Made by a program: the position numbers and the translations under genes. From the NCBI RefSeq assembly GCF_002149035.1, contig NZ_NGFP01000065.1, positions 1 to 36,372 on the forward strand: 36,372 bases of DNA, read 5' to 3'. Shown here piece after piece: positions 1 through 7,446 of the stretch (positions within the stretch are counted from its first letter, which is position 1; each line of letters opens with the position of its first letter). Under the pieces are notes generated by a model. The model saw only the letters and a list, made by a program, of their open reading frames with translations. It was not told the origin of the DNA and did not search any database. Source of the stretch: Streptosporangium minutum. GTDB lineage: Bacteria; Actinomycetota; Actinomycetes; Streptosporangiales; Streptosporangiaceae.

Positions 1-1364
1 GCGCGGGACCGCTCGGGAACCGGCCGCCGGGTCGTCGCCTGCCGGGCCGGGCCGGGAGTGGGGGTAGGGGGCCTGGTCTTCACGGTCCTCCCGGCCTTCT
101 CCGGCTCCGGGGTCGACGTCGGGAGCGGGGCCGGGTCCGCCGGAGAGTCCGGCCCGGGTCCCGGCTCCAGCGTGATCAGCGCGGGCTCCCGGCCCGGCGC
201 GGCCTCGGCCCGCCACACCGGCCCGCCGGCCGGATCCCGCCCGGCGATCACGACCATGACACAGGTGGCCGCCAGCACGCACGCGGCGGCCGCGATCACG
301 GGTGCCGCCCGCCGTCTGGACCCGCGCCGCCGCGCCGTCACGGCCGCGCGCCGGGGCTCGGCCGGCTGCCGGTGGCTTCCCGTGTCCGGGGCCGCACGCC
401 GCGGTCCGCTCTCCGTGTCCGGCGGCGTGTGGAGTGGTACGGCCGGCTGCCGGCGGTTCCCCCTGGCGCGTCCCTGCTCCGCGCCGGCGTCCCTCGGACC
501 GGCCCACCGGCGTCCCTTCGCGCGCCGTTCCGCCGGGGCGGGGAATCCGGCCCGGCCGAAGCGGTCGCCGGCCTCGACGATGGAGGCGCGTGCCCCCGCG
601 AGATCGGGGTTCACGCAGGTCTCGATGTAGCGGCGGCGCAGGGAGAGCGGCGGGAAGGCCACCGGCACCATGTCGAGCAGCTGCCCGGCCGAGACGTGCC
701 GGTCCCGCCGTTCGAGGCAGACCTCGCAGCGGCCGATATGGCTGGAGAGCCGCCTGCGCAGCATCGTGGTGAGCGGGCCCTCCCACGAGTCGACCATCGC
801 CGACAGGTCCGGGCAGTGCGCCCGGCCGACCTTGGCCAGCACCACGGCGGCGGCCGCGTTCTCCAGGTGCTCGCGGGCCCGGCCGAGCCGCGTCGCGGCC
901 TGCCGCGAGGACATCCCGAGCACCGCGCCGACCTCGCCGGTGCTGAGATCGTGGCGGAGGGACAGCTCCAGGACCTCGCGTTCCTGCCCGCTCAGCTCGG
1001 CCAGCGCCTCGTGCACCAGCGCGACCAGTTCGCGCTCCTCGGGGGTGTCGCGGTCGTCGAACTCCGGCGCGGGAGCCGGGCGCCGCGGGGTCCGCGTCCC
1101 GGCCGCGCGCCGGGCCAGCGCGTACAGCCACGGGCGCAGCCGGCCCGGCTCGCGCAGCCGCTCCACACATCCGTGCGCGAGGACCAGGGCGTCGTGTACG
1201 ACGCCGGCGGCGGCGTCACGGTCGCCCAGCAGCGAATGGGCGTAGTCGTTGAGACGTTCGGCATAGGAGTCGTAGAGCTGCGCGGGAGCCTGGGCGTCGG
1301 CACGCCGGAGCGCTCCCACAAGTCGTTGGTCGTCGGTTCGGCCGACGGCCGGCCATCCGGGCAC
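1..1364 (-). CDS. ECF-type sigma factor with fused zinc-finger and transmembrane anti-sigma-like region (partial, runs off left edge)
   Basis: The leftward frame is open to the window edge, so the C-terminus is missing. Domains in order: a sigma-2-like region (about residues 25-70); a sigma-4 helix-turn-helix (about 122-170, with LSGQEREVLEL and GEVGAVLGMSSRQAATRL); an H-x3-C-x2-C zinc-binding motif (His209, Cys213, Cys216) as in ZAS/zf-HC2 anti-sigma factors; an Arg/Pro-rich linker; one membrane segment (about 354-375); then a Pro/Thr/Glu-rich tail expected outside the cell. Sigma factor and its likely inhibitor are therefore on one polypeptide, as in some actinobacterial ECF groups, and the sigma part would face the cytoplasm. 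I chose GTG 1364 because the ribosome site GGGGAGGA (1371-1378) is correctly spaced for it and almost touches the alternative ATG at 1370. An ECF-like promoter lies upstream. The target regulon cannot be read from the sequence. Confidence 0.85.
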   Translation of the reverse strand, partial: MPGWPAVGRTDDQRLVGALRRADAQAPAQLYDSYAERLNDYAHSLLGDRDAAAGVVHDALVLAHGCVERLREPGRLRPWLYALARRAAGTRTPRRPAPAPEFDDRDTPEERELVALVHEALAELSGQEREVLELSLRHDLSTGEVGAVLGMSSRQAATRLGRAREHLENAAAAVVLAKVGRAHCPDLSAMVDSWEGPLTTMLRRRLSSHIGRCEVCLERRDRHVSAGQLLDMVPVAFPPLSLRRRYIETCVNPDLAGARASIVEAGDRFGRAGFPAPAERRAKGRRWAGPRDAGAEQGRARGNRRQPAVPLHTPPDTESGPRRAAPDTGSHRQPAEPRRAAVTARRRGSRRRAAPVIAAAACVLAATCVMVVIAGRDPAGGPVWRAEAAPGREPALITLEPGPGPDSPADPAPLPTSTPEPEKAGRTVKTRPPTPTPGPARQATTRRPVPERSR

Positions 1365-1424
1365 GGACATTCCTCCCCGCAACGGGCTCGTTCACGGGCC
1401 ATGCCCGAGACCCCACACGCGTAG

Positions 1425-1450
1425 GACGCCAGCTGTCCGTGACGGGTTGT
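1425..1450 (-). promoter_or_regulatory. Possible ECF-type promoter upstream of the sigma gene
   Basis: On the minus strand an ACAACCC element is followed, 17 bases after its AAC, by CGTCC. This resembles the AAC / CGTC layout of many ECF promoters. It lies about 60 bases before the sigma gene start and could mean autoregulation. It is a short motif match only. Confidence 0.3.
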
Positions 1451-1462
1451 CCTAACCAGTCG

Positions 1463-1482
1463 ATACCATGCCGACCTGGTAT
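1463..1482. repeat. Inverted repeat ATACCA-N8-TGGTAT
   Basis: A perfect 6-base dyad lies in the AT-richer stretch between the sigma gene and the end of the VWA gene. Further ACCA/TGGT words flank it (1454-1457 and 1487-1490). It looks more like an operator than a terminator because it is not GC-rich and has no T-run. The partner protein is unknown. Confidence 0.35.
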
Positions 1483-1549
1483 GAAATGGTAAAACTGAAA
1501 CGATTGGGGCGTGTGGGACGCCGGCCGTACGGGGCGGGAGGGTCGGCGC

Positions 1550-3319
1550 TCAGCAGTTGGGCGCGCAGATGCGGCGCTCCATGCCCTTCAGGAAGAACTT
1601 GCGGACCTGCAGGATGTCGCGGGCGATGAAGGCCTCGCCGCCGGTCGCCTTGGCCAGCGCGTCCATCTGCTTCTTGCCCGCGGCGGCCTCGGGGCCGAAG
1701 GCGATGAGCAGGATGCTGACCGGCTTCTCCGGGTTGTAGGTCTTCTTCAGGTACTGCAGCATCTCCTCGTTGGAGACGCCGCCGCCCGGGTCGTCGTTGC
1801 CGGCGCCGTCGGTGAGGATCAGCACCGTGTTGATCTTGTCGCCCTGGTATTCCTTGGTCATCTGCCCGTAGGCGGCCTTGAGCGTGTCATTCAGGCCGGT
1901 GTCCCCGGTGGGCTTGGCCTGGATCGTGGAGAGCCTCTGGACGAGCAGGTCCTTGCGGAGCACGCCGTCGATGCTCTCGGTCAGCGGGCCGACGGGGACG
2001 GTCTTGCGGAAGTCCACGCCCTGGCCGGCGAGGTGCGTGGAGTACTCCCACACGCCGATCTCGCTCTTGGCCGGGAACAGCTGCATGCCCTCGATGGCGA
2101 TCTTGGAGATCATGCGCATCCGGTCCGCGCCGGTCCCGGGCACCGGTGTCGCCATCGTGCCGGAGACGTCCAGCAGCGCCAGCAGCCGCGTGCCGAGGTT
2201 CAGCCGGGACCAGGACTGGGACATCCTCGCGACCGTTCTGGCGTCGGGCGTCTTCAGCGTCCGGGGTGCCTTGGCCTGGAAGCCGCCGCTGTCGGCGACC
2301 GGCTTGCCGCCCTTGCCGTCCGGGGTGCGGAAGCCCTGGTCCTGGAGCGTCTTCCTGGCGGACTCGGTGCCGAGCTCCTTGCGGAACGCCTCGGCGGCCT
2401 TGCGGACCGTGGCGTCCTTGGTGGTGATCACCATGGGGTAGTCGAGGTTGAGCGTGCCCTCGGCCGGATAGAGCGGCACGGCCGGGACCTCCGGCTTCTT
2501 GGTGGTGTTGAACGCCCAGACGCCCTGCTCCGAGGCGACGCCGAGCGGGGCGCGGGTGCCCTTGACGCCGAGGCTGGACAGCAGCGCGTCCTGGTCGCGG
2601 ACCGACGACCCGGACAGTGTCTTGAGCGCCCCGACCAGTTGCTGCCGGCCGACGCCCGAGGCCGTGGCCACGCCGGAGGCGGCCAGCAGCGCGCCGAGCC
2701 CGGCGGCGTTGAAGGAGGGGTCCAGCGCGAGCACGCGCACCTTGCGGCCCGGACCCTCGACGTTGGCCACGTTGGCGGCGTTGATCATGCCGCCCCAGCT
2801 CGCCTCGCCGAAGCTCTTCTGCAGCTTCGGGATCACCGAGCCGGAGGCCACCATGACGATGGGGGAGTGGGCCACGGACGCGCCGGCCTCGGGCGCCTGC
2901 GGGTCCTTGGCCCGCAGGTTGGCCACCCACAGCCCGGAGTCCGGGATCCACACGTCCATCGCGCCGGCCTTGCCTCCGGCCAGCCCGGAGGCCACGGTCG
3001 CCGGGACGCCCTTGGCCACCGTGACGGTGGCGCACCCGCCCTCGACGTCGTGAGCGGCCTTGTTGAAGCGTTCGGCGATCCGGGACACGGCGGGCTGGAT
3101 GTCGGGGGAGGCGGTTACCCGCAGCGCGATCCCGTCCCCGGCGCATCCCCGGTCCCGGTTGATGATCACATATGCGGCGACGCCGAGCAGCACCGCGAGG
3201 GCCACGGATCCGGCCAGCGGGACCAGCACCATGCCGCGTCCGCCACGGCGCCGTCTGGGCGGTTCCTTGGAGGAGGTGTAGCCGTCCTCGAGTTCATCCG
3301 TCCGGTGACGTCCGCCCAC
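1550..3319 (-). CDS. Membrane-anchored substrate-binding/VWA domain protein
   Basis: 589 residues, GTG start; no other in-frame start exists before the upstream stop. An acidic, Ser-rich N-terminus and an RRRR patch precede one membrane segment (about residues 30-53). Then comes a periplasmic-binding-protein-like domain (about 60-350; GIALRVTASPDIQPAVSRIA opens it, and DVWIPDSGLW is typical). A von Willebrand A domain ends the protein, with a MIDAS-like DVSGT near residue 383, a TGDTGLND loop and TDGAGND. The last MIDAS serine is Thr, so metal binding is possible but not the textbook DxSxS. Proteins with this architecture are common in actinomycetes and of unknown role; the ligand and adhesion partner are unknown. 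Two late cysteines (the C-terminus reads RRICAPNC) may pair outside the cell. It appears to be a single-gene unit behind a promoter at 3393-3420. Confidence 0.85.
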   Translation of the reverse strand: MGGRHRTDELEDGYTSSKEPPRRRRGGRGMVLVPLAGSVALAVLLGVAAYVIINRDRGCAGDGIALRVTASPDIQPAVSRIAERFNKAAHDVEGGCATVTVAKGVPATVASGLAGGKAGAMDVWIPDSGLWVANLRAKDPQAPEAGASVAHSPIVMVASGSVIPKLQKSFGEASWGGMINAANVANVEGPGRKVRVLALDPSFNAAGLGALLAASGVATASGVGRQQLVGALKTLSGSSVRDQDALLSSLGVKGTRAPLGVASEQGVWAFNTTKKPEVPAVPLYPAEGTLNLDYPMVITTKDATVRKAAEAFRKELGTESARKTLQDQGFRTPDGKGGKPVADSGGFQAKAPRTLKTPDARTVARMSQSWSRLNLGTRLLALLDVSGTMATPVPGTGADRMRMISKIAIEGMQLFPAKSEIGVWEYSTHLAGQGVDFRKTVPVGPLTESIDGVLRKDLLVQRLSTIQAKPTGDTGLNDTLKAAYGQMTKEYQGDKINTVLILTDGAGNDDPGGGVSNEEMLQYLKKTYNPEKPVSILLIAFGPEAAAGKKQMDALAKATGGEAFIARDILQVRKFFLKGMERRICAPNC

Positions 3320-3392
3320 GATGCCCTCTTCGGTGTCGATGTCCTGAGCTAGCGGGTCACCCTATCGGGAGGTTCTCCGCAATATTCACGGA

Positions 3393-3420
3393 ACTGTACT
3401 GGGAACACATAGTGTGGCAA
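3393..3420 (-). promoter_or_regulatory. Sigma-70-like promoter for the VWA protein gene
   Basis: On the minus strand TTGCCA (-35) is followed after 16 bases by TACAGT (-10), about 75 bases before the GTG start. The spacer contains a small CACA-TAG-TGTG palindrome. Motif-based only. Confidence 0.4.
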
Positions 3421-3494
3421 AACGTCCTTCTTGGTGCGGGTATCACTGTACGCGGCAGTAACTAACGTCTGTGGTGTCCTGGGGAAATTCGGGA

Positions 3495-4130
3495 TCAGTG
3501 GCAGCAGGCGTGCCCGCGCCAGGCCTTCCGGCCTTCCCGTACGGCTACCGCCGCCAGCAGCACCGCCATGACGGGATCCGCCCACCAGCACCCGATGCCG
3601 TTCAGTCCGAGCCCGGCCAGAACGCCCGCGGCCAGCAGTGCGCACAGCAGGTTCTGGGTCCCCTCGCCCGAGGTCGCCGCCGAGCGCAGCCGGGCGCCGA
3701 GCCGCCGTTTGGCCCGTCCCAGGAGCGGCATGCTGACCAGGCTGACCGACGTCACCACGATGCCCAGCACGCTGGGCGCGGCCCGGTGCCCGGCCTCCAG
3801 GTCATGTGCCACGTGGACCAGCAGGTAGGGCGCCAGCAGCCAGAAGCTGATCGCCACCGCCTTGCGGGCCTTGTCCTCGGCGTCCGCCGAGTGGGTCCGC
3901 GACCCGGTGAACCGCCAGACCACGATGAGGCTGGCCAGGGCCTCCACCAGTGACGACACGCCCCAGCCGATCAGCGCGACCGAGTGCGACCCCAGTCCGG
4001 CGGCGAGGCCGAGCACGCTTTCGACGCCCAGCCAGGCCAGGGTGGCCAGGGAGAGGGTGCGTGCCCTGCGGGCGTCGCGCAGCCACGCGTCGGCCTTCGC
4101 CGGCCGCGCCCGCACCATCTGGTCAGCCAC
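3495..4130 (-). CDS. Cation-diffusion-facilitator-like membrane protein
   Basis: About 211 residues with roughly five to six hydrophobic segments (LSLATLAWLGVESVLGLAAG; VALIGWGVSSLVEALASLIV; a segment around WLLAPYLLVHVAH; and others). The GWGVSSLVEALASL segment sits where CDF transporters carry their metal-binding helix, but the usual HxxxD pair is replaced, so the transported ion or even transport itself is uncertain. There is no cytoplasmic C-terminal CDF domain. The C-terminus is Cys/His-rich (HACCH), possibly a metal site. GTG 4130 was chosen because GGGGGG lies four bases upstream; an in-frame GTG at 4178 has no clear ribosome site. It is divergent from the DUF4184 gene. Confidence 0.7.
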   Translation of the reverse strand: MADQMVRARPAKADAWLRDARRARTLSLATLAWLGVESVLGLAAGLGSHSVALIGWGVSSLVEALASLIVVWRFTGSRTHSADAEDKARKAVAISFWLLAPYLLVHVAHDLEAGHRAAPSVLGIVVTSVSLVSMPLLGRAKRRLGARLRSAATSGEGTQNLLCALLAAGVLAGLGLNGIGCWWADPVMAVLLAAVAVREGRKAWRGHACCH

Positions 4131-4275
4131 AATGCCCCCCGCACCCACTGTCGCAACCCTCGGTAACTTACACGTCACCGTGTGTGGTATCGGTGTGAAG
4201 TCGCGAGATCTCGGAGACGACAGGGACGGCGTAGTCTCCCGGGGAGCGCGTCAGCAGATTCTCAGGGGGAAGCAC

Positions 4276-5058
4276 GTGCCGTTCACGCCCAGCCACGTCG
4301 CCGCGGTGCTGCCGCTGGTCTCCTCGGCGCGGATGCGCCGGGTGCTGGACCCGTGGGCCCTCGCCCTGGGGGCGATGGTGCCCGACCTGCCGATCTTCCT
4401 GTCCTTCCTGCCCTTCATGCCGGACTACATGACCTGGCACTCCTACCGGGGCGTCCTGACGATCGCCCCGCTCACCGTCGTCGTGCTGCTCGCGCTCTTC
4501 CACGGCCTGCTCCGCGACCCGCTGACCGCGCTGTTCCCGCCCGCCCTCGCGGGCCGGATCGCCTCGCTGGCTCCCGCGCCGTACGGCCTGCGGCGGCTGC
4601 CCGCCGTGGTCGCGGGCGGCGTCGTCGGAGCCTTCACCCACAAGCTCTGGGACTCCTTCACCCACCACTACAGCTCGGCCGTGTGGGGCTGGGACTGGCT
4701 GGACACACGGGTGGCGGGGCTCCTGCCCGTCTTCCGCCTGCTGCAGTACATCTCCACGGTCGTCGGGCTGGTCATCGTGGCACGGTGGGCCTGGCTCGGG
4801 CTGTCCCGGATGGAACCGCGGGCACTGGCGGAGCGCCTGGCGCTCTCCGGCCGGACCCGGCGCGCCGTCCTGCTGGCGGCCGCCGTGGCCACACTGCTGG
4901 GCGCGGCGATCTGGCCGGTCGTCTTCCCGCCTCGCGGCTGGGCCGAGACGGTCCACAGGGTGGGGGCGGGCATGGTGGCCGGCTGCTGCGTCCTGCTGTT
5001 CGCCTATGCGCTGATGTGGCAGCTCAGACGGGCCATGGCAGTATTCGAAGGTGTTTAA
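4276..5058 (+). CDS. DUF4184 family integral membrane protein
   Basis: 260 residues. The N-terminus MPFTPSHVAAVLPLV is the signature opening of DUF4184, followed by GAMVPDLPIF and HSYRGVLT, with conserved Pro, Asp and His near membrane boundaries. A second conserved stretch is FTHKLWDSFTHH. Five to six transmembrane segments are evident. The family resembles membrane-bound hydrolases (YdjM/LexA-controlled relatives) but has no established reaction. The GTG start has AGGGGGA six bases upstream. The gene ends in an 8-base overlap with the downstream RNA methyltransferase gene (its TAA lies inside that gene's first codons), so the two are probably translated together. Confidence 0.85.
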   Translation: MPFTPSHVAAVLPLVSSARMRRVLDPWALALGAMVPDLPIFLSFLPFMPDYMTWHSYRGVLTIAPLTVVVLLALFHGLLRDPLTALFPPALAGRIASLAPAPYGLRRLPAVVAGGVVGAFTHKLWDSFTHHYSSAVWGWDWLDTRVAGLLPVFRLLQYISTVVGLVIVARWAWLGLSRMEPRALAERLALSGRTRRAVLLAAAVATLLGAAIWPVVFPPRGWAETVHRVGAGMVAGCCVLLFAYALMWQLRRAMAVFEGV

Positions 5059-5896
5059 CGCCTCAGATCCCCGCCTCGCCGACTACGCCAACCTGCGCGA
5101 CGTCGAGCTGCGCAAGAGCCTGGAGGTCGAGCACGGCCTCTTCATCGCCGAGGGGGAGAAGGTGATCCGCCGGGCCGTCGCGGCCGGTTACCCGGTGCGC
5201 TCGGTGCTGCTGACCCGGCGCTGGGCCGACTCTCTCGCCGACCTGCTCGACGGGCTCGGCGACCGGGTGTACGTGGTGGACGACGACGTCATGGAGGGGA
5301 TCGCCGGCTTCCCGGTGCACCGGGGCGCGCTGGCCGCGATGGAGCGCAGGGAACTGCCCTCGGTGGACGAGATCCTGCGCGGAGCCCCCCGCACGCCCGC
5401 CGGTCCCCGGAACGAGGGCGGCCCCGTCCGGCCGCCCCGCCGCGTCCTCGTCCTGGAGGACCTCGTCGACCACGGCAACGTCGGAGCGATCTTCCGGTGT
5501 GCCGCCGCGCTGGGCGTCGAGGCGGTGATCCTGTCGCCCCGCTGCGCCGACCCTCTTTACCGGAGGTCGGTCAAGGTCTCGATGGGCGCGGTCTTCGCGA
5601 TCCCCTACGCGCGGATGGCCAACTGGTACGAGGGCCTCGCGGAGCTCCGTACGGCGGGCTTCCAGACGCTGGCCCTCACCCCCGACCAGTCCGCCACGCC
5701 CATGGACGAGGTCGACATGGGCGAGCGGGCGGCGCTGCTGCTCGGTTCCGAGGGCGACGGGCTGTCCTCCCGGTGGCTGCACGAGGCGGACGAGCCCGTG
5801 TGCATCCCGATGAGCGCCACGGCGATGGGGATGGGTGTCGACTCCCTCAACGTGGTCGCCGCCGCGGCGATCGCCTGCCACAGCCTGGTGCGCTGA
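5051..5896 (+). CDS. TrmH/SpoU-family RNA 2'-O-methyltransferase
   Basis: 281 residues, GTG start overlapping the preceding gene. An N-terminal substrate-binding region (LEVEHGLFIAEGEKVIRRAV, typical of SpoU_sub_bind) is followed by a SPOUT domain carrying the three family motifs: DHGNVGAIFRCAAALG (Asn/Arg of motif 1), LLLGSEGDGLS (motif 2), and IPMSATAMGMGVDSLNVVAA (motif 3, with the Ser-Leu-Asn signature). It is expected to methylate a ribose in rRNA or tRNA using S-adenosylmethionine with a knotted cofactor site; the target nucleotide cannot be read from sequence. All motif residues are intact. A low-complexity insert rich in Pro/Arg/Gly (about 115-130) separates the two domains. Confidence 0.9.
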   Translation: MFNASDPRLADYANLRDVELRKSLEVEHGLFIAEGEKVIRRAVAAGYPVRSVLLTRRWADSLADLLDGLGDRVYVVDDDVMEGIAGFPVHRGALAAMERRELPSVDEILRGAPRTPAGPRNEGGPVRPPRRVLVLEDLVDHGNVGAIFRCAAALGVEAVILSPRCADPLYRRSVKVSMGAVFAIPYARMANWYEGLAELRTAGFQTLALTPDQSATPMDEVDMGERAALLLGSEGDGLSSRWLHEADEPVCIPMSATAMGMGVDSLNVVAAAAIACHSLVR

Positions 5897-6127
5897 CCAC
5901 CCGCCCCGGCGGCGGACCTACAGCGACGCTCCCTCCAGGTGGTCGCAGGCCTGCCGGGTGGCCTCCATGCCGACGTCGGACGCGATGACCCTCGCGCCGG
6001 CCGCGCCCGGCGTGAGGGTCGCGCCCGGCCCAGGCCTCCGGCTGCGGAGGAGACGGGCCGATGTGCGCGACCCCCGGAGCGGTGCCAGACTGCGCACTCC
6101 GTCGATTCCGGTCGGAGAGGATCTCGT

Positions 6128-6200
6128 GTGACCCGCGTAACGCTGCGCCCCGTGCTCGAAGAGGATCTGCCGATCTCCGAGGAGGAGTCTCCTACGCCCC
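6128..6200 (+). pseudogene. Possible truncated GNAT acetyltransferase N-terminus in a 420-base gap
   Basis: After the methyltransferase gene no convincing complete gene is seen from 5897 to 6318. Within it, GTG 6128 has a good ribosome site (GGAGAGG, seven bases away) and opens with TRVTLRPVLEEDLP, the usual first strand and helix of a GNAT acetyltransferase. The frame then dissolves into Pro/Arg/Gly low-complexity sequence with no acetyl-CoA motif. I read it as a deletion remnant. A leftward frame ending at 5918 has a plausible protein-like tail (ARVIASDVGMEATRQACDHL) but no recognisable family or start. Confidence 0.35.
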
Positions 6201-6275
6201 GGAGCCGGCCGTACGGAACCGTAGCCGGGCGACCCGCGCCGGGTGGGACCCCGCGTCCGGCCGGACCGCTCAGCC

Positions 6276-6300
6276 GTACCTGTCACTGGTTGTCAGGTAC
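6276..6300. repeat. Inverted repeat GTACCTG-N11-CAGGTAC before the HTH_42 gene
   Basis: A perfect 7-base dyad, also containing two TGTCA words 10 bases apart, ends 18 bases before the ATG at 6319. Position and symmetry suggest a repressor operator. The downstream protein is itself a winged-helix protein and could be the binder, but that is only inference. Confidence 0.4.
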
Positions 6301-6318
6301 AGGTGCCAGCATGAACGC

Positions 6319-7410
6319 ATGGAAACCCTCACGACGCGACGCCTCAACCGCGCGACGCTGGCCCGTCAGATGCTCCTTGCGCGTGAGAGAAGCGATGTCG
6401 TCACGGCGGTGGAACGGCTCGGCGGCATGCAGGCGCAGGAGGCCAGGCATCCGTTCACCGGCCTGTGGACGCGGCTGGAAGGGTTCCGCCGCGAGGACAT
6501 GCACCGGGCGCTGCACGACCGCCTCCTCGTGCGCGCCACGATGATGCGCGCCACGCTGCACCTGATGAGCGCGGCCGACTACGCGGCGTTCCGCCTGACG
6601 CTGGGCCCCGCGCTCGCCTCCGCGGCGACCGGCCGCGGCGACCTGTTCGCCGGGGTGGACCTCGACAGGCTGCTGCCCGTGGCCCACGCGCTCCTCAAGG
6701 AACGGCCCCGCGACTTCAACACGCTGCGCGACCTGCTCCAGGCGGAGTTCCCCGAGGCCGGCGACCGCGGGCTCGGCTACGCCGTACGGACACAGCTGCC
6801 GCTGGTCATGGTGCCCACCGAGGACCGGTGGGCGTTCCCCCGGACGGCGGAGTTCGCGCCGGCGGACGTCTGGCTGGGCGCGGAGCTGTCACGGGAGCCG
6901 GTCGAGGCGCTGGTGCTGCGCTACCTGGCGGCCTTCGGCCCCGCCACCGCCGCCGACGCGCAGACCTGGTCCGGCATCAAGGGGCTGCGCGCCGTGCTGG
7001 ACGGCCTCCGCCCGGGGCTGCGCGTCTTCCGCGACGAGCGGGGCCGCGAGCTGTTCGACCTCCCCGACGCCCCGCGCCCCGACGAGGACGTCCCGGCCCC
7101 CGCGCGGTTCCTGCCCGACTTCGACAACCTGGTGCTCGCGCACGCCGACCGCACCCGGCTGATGGCCGAGGAGTATCGCGGGCGCCTCACCACCAAGAAC
7201 CTCCGCGTGCGGGCCACGTTCCTCTGGGACGGATCGGTGTGCGGCACCTGGCAGATCGAGCGTAAACGCGGCACCGCCGTCCTGCGGATTACCCCTTTCG
7301 AGCCCCTGCCCGGCGGCGCCGTCTCCGACCTGACCGAGGAGGCCGGCGCCCTGCTGGGCTTCGCGGAGCCGGACGCCGCGACCCTGGACGTCCGGATCGA
7401 GGGCCCCTGA
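6319..7410 (+). CDS. Winged-helix DNA-binding domain-containing protein (HTH_42 / AlkX-YcaQ-like)
   Basis: 363 residues. It begins METLTTRRLNRATLARQMLL and contains GGMQAQEARHPFTGLWTRLEGF, the characteristic opening of HTH_42 proteins (DUF1006 relatives). Later landmarks are RATMMRATLHLMSAADY, a winged-helix stretch around 190-230 (VLRYLAAFGPATAADAQTWSG) and a C-terminal LPDFDNLVLAHADRTR block. Some relatives (YcaQ, AlkX) are DNA glycosylases acting on crosslinks or bulky alkylation; this branch is common in actinomycetes and mostly uncharacterised. The conserved QxQ glycosylase motif is represented by MQAQE. The start codon lacks a strong ribosome site, but the family N-terminus begins exactly here. 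Confidence 0.85.
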   Translation: METLTTRRLNRATLARQMLLARERSDVVTAVERLGGMQAQEARHPFTGLWTRLEGFRREDMHRALHDRLLVRATMMRATLHLMSAADYAAFRLTLGPALASAATGRGDLFAGVDLDRLLPVAHALLKERPRDFNTLRDLLQAEFPEAGDRGLGYAVRTQLPLVMVPTEDRWAFPRTAEFAPADVWLGAELSREPVEALVLRYLAAFGPATAADAQTWSGIKGLRAVLDGLRPGLRVFRDERGRELFDLPDAPRPDEDVPAPARFLPDFDNLVLAHADRTRLMAEEYRGRLTTKNLRVRATFLWDGSVCGTWQIERKRGTAVLRITPFEPLPGGAVSDLTEEAGALLGFAEPDAATLDVRIEGP

Positions 7411-7446
7411 CGCCCCCGGCGCGCCCCGCGCCGTACGGCCGGCCCG

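Noticed and set aside
5918..6286. 122-residue minus-strand gene
   Set aside because: Only its last 30 residues look protein-like, no ribosome site, and it overlaps the GNAT-like remnant; no family recognised.
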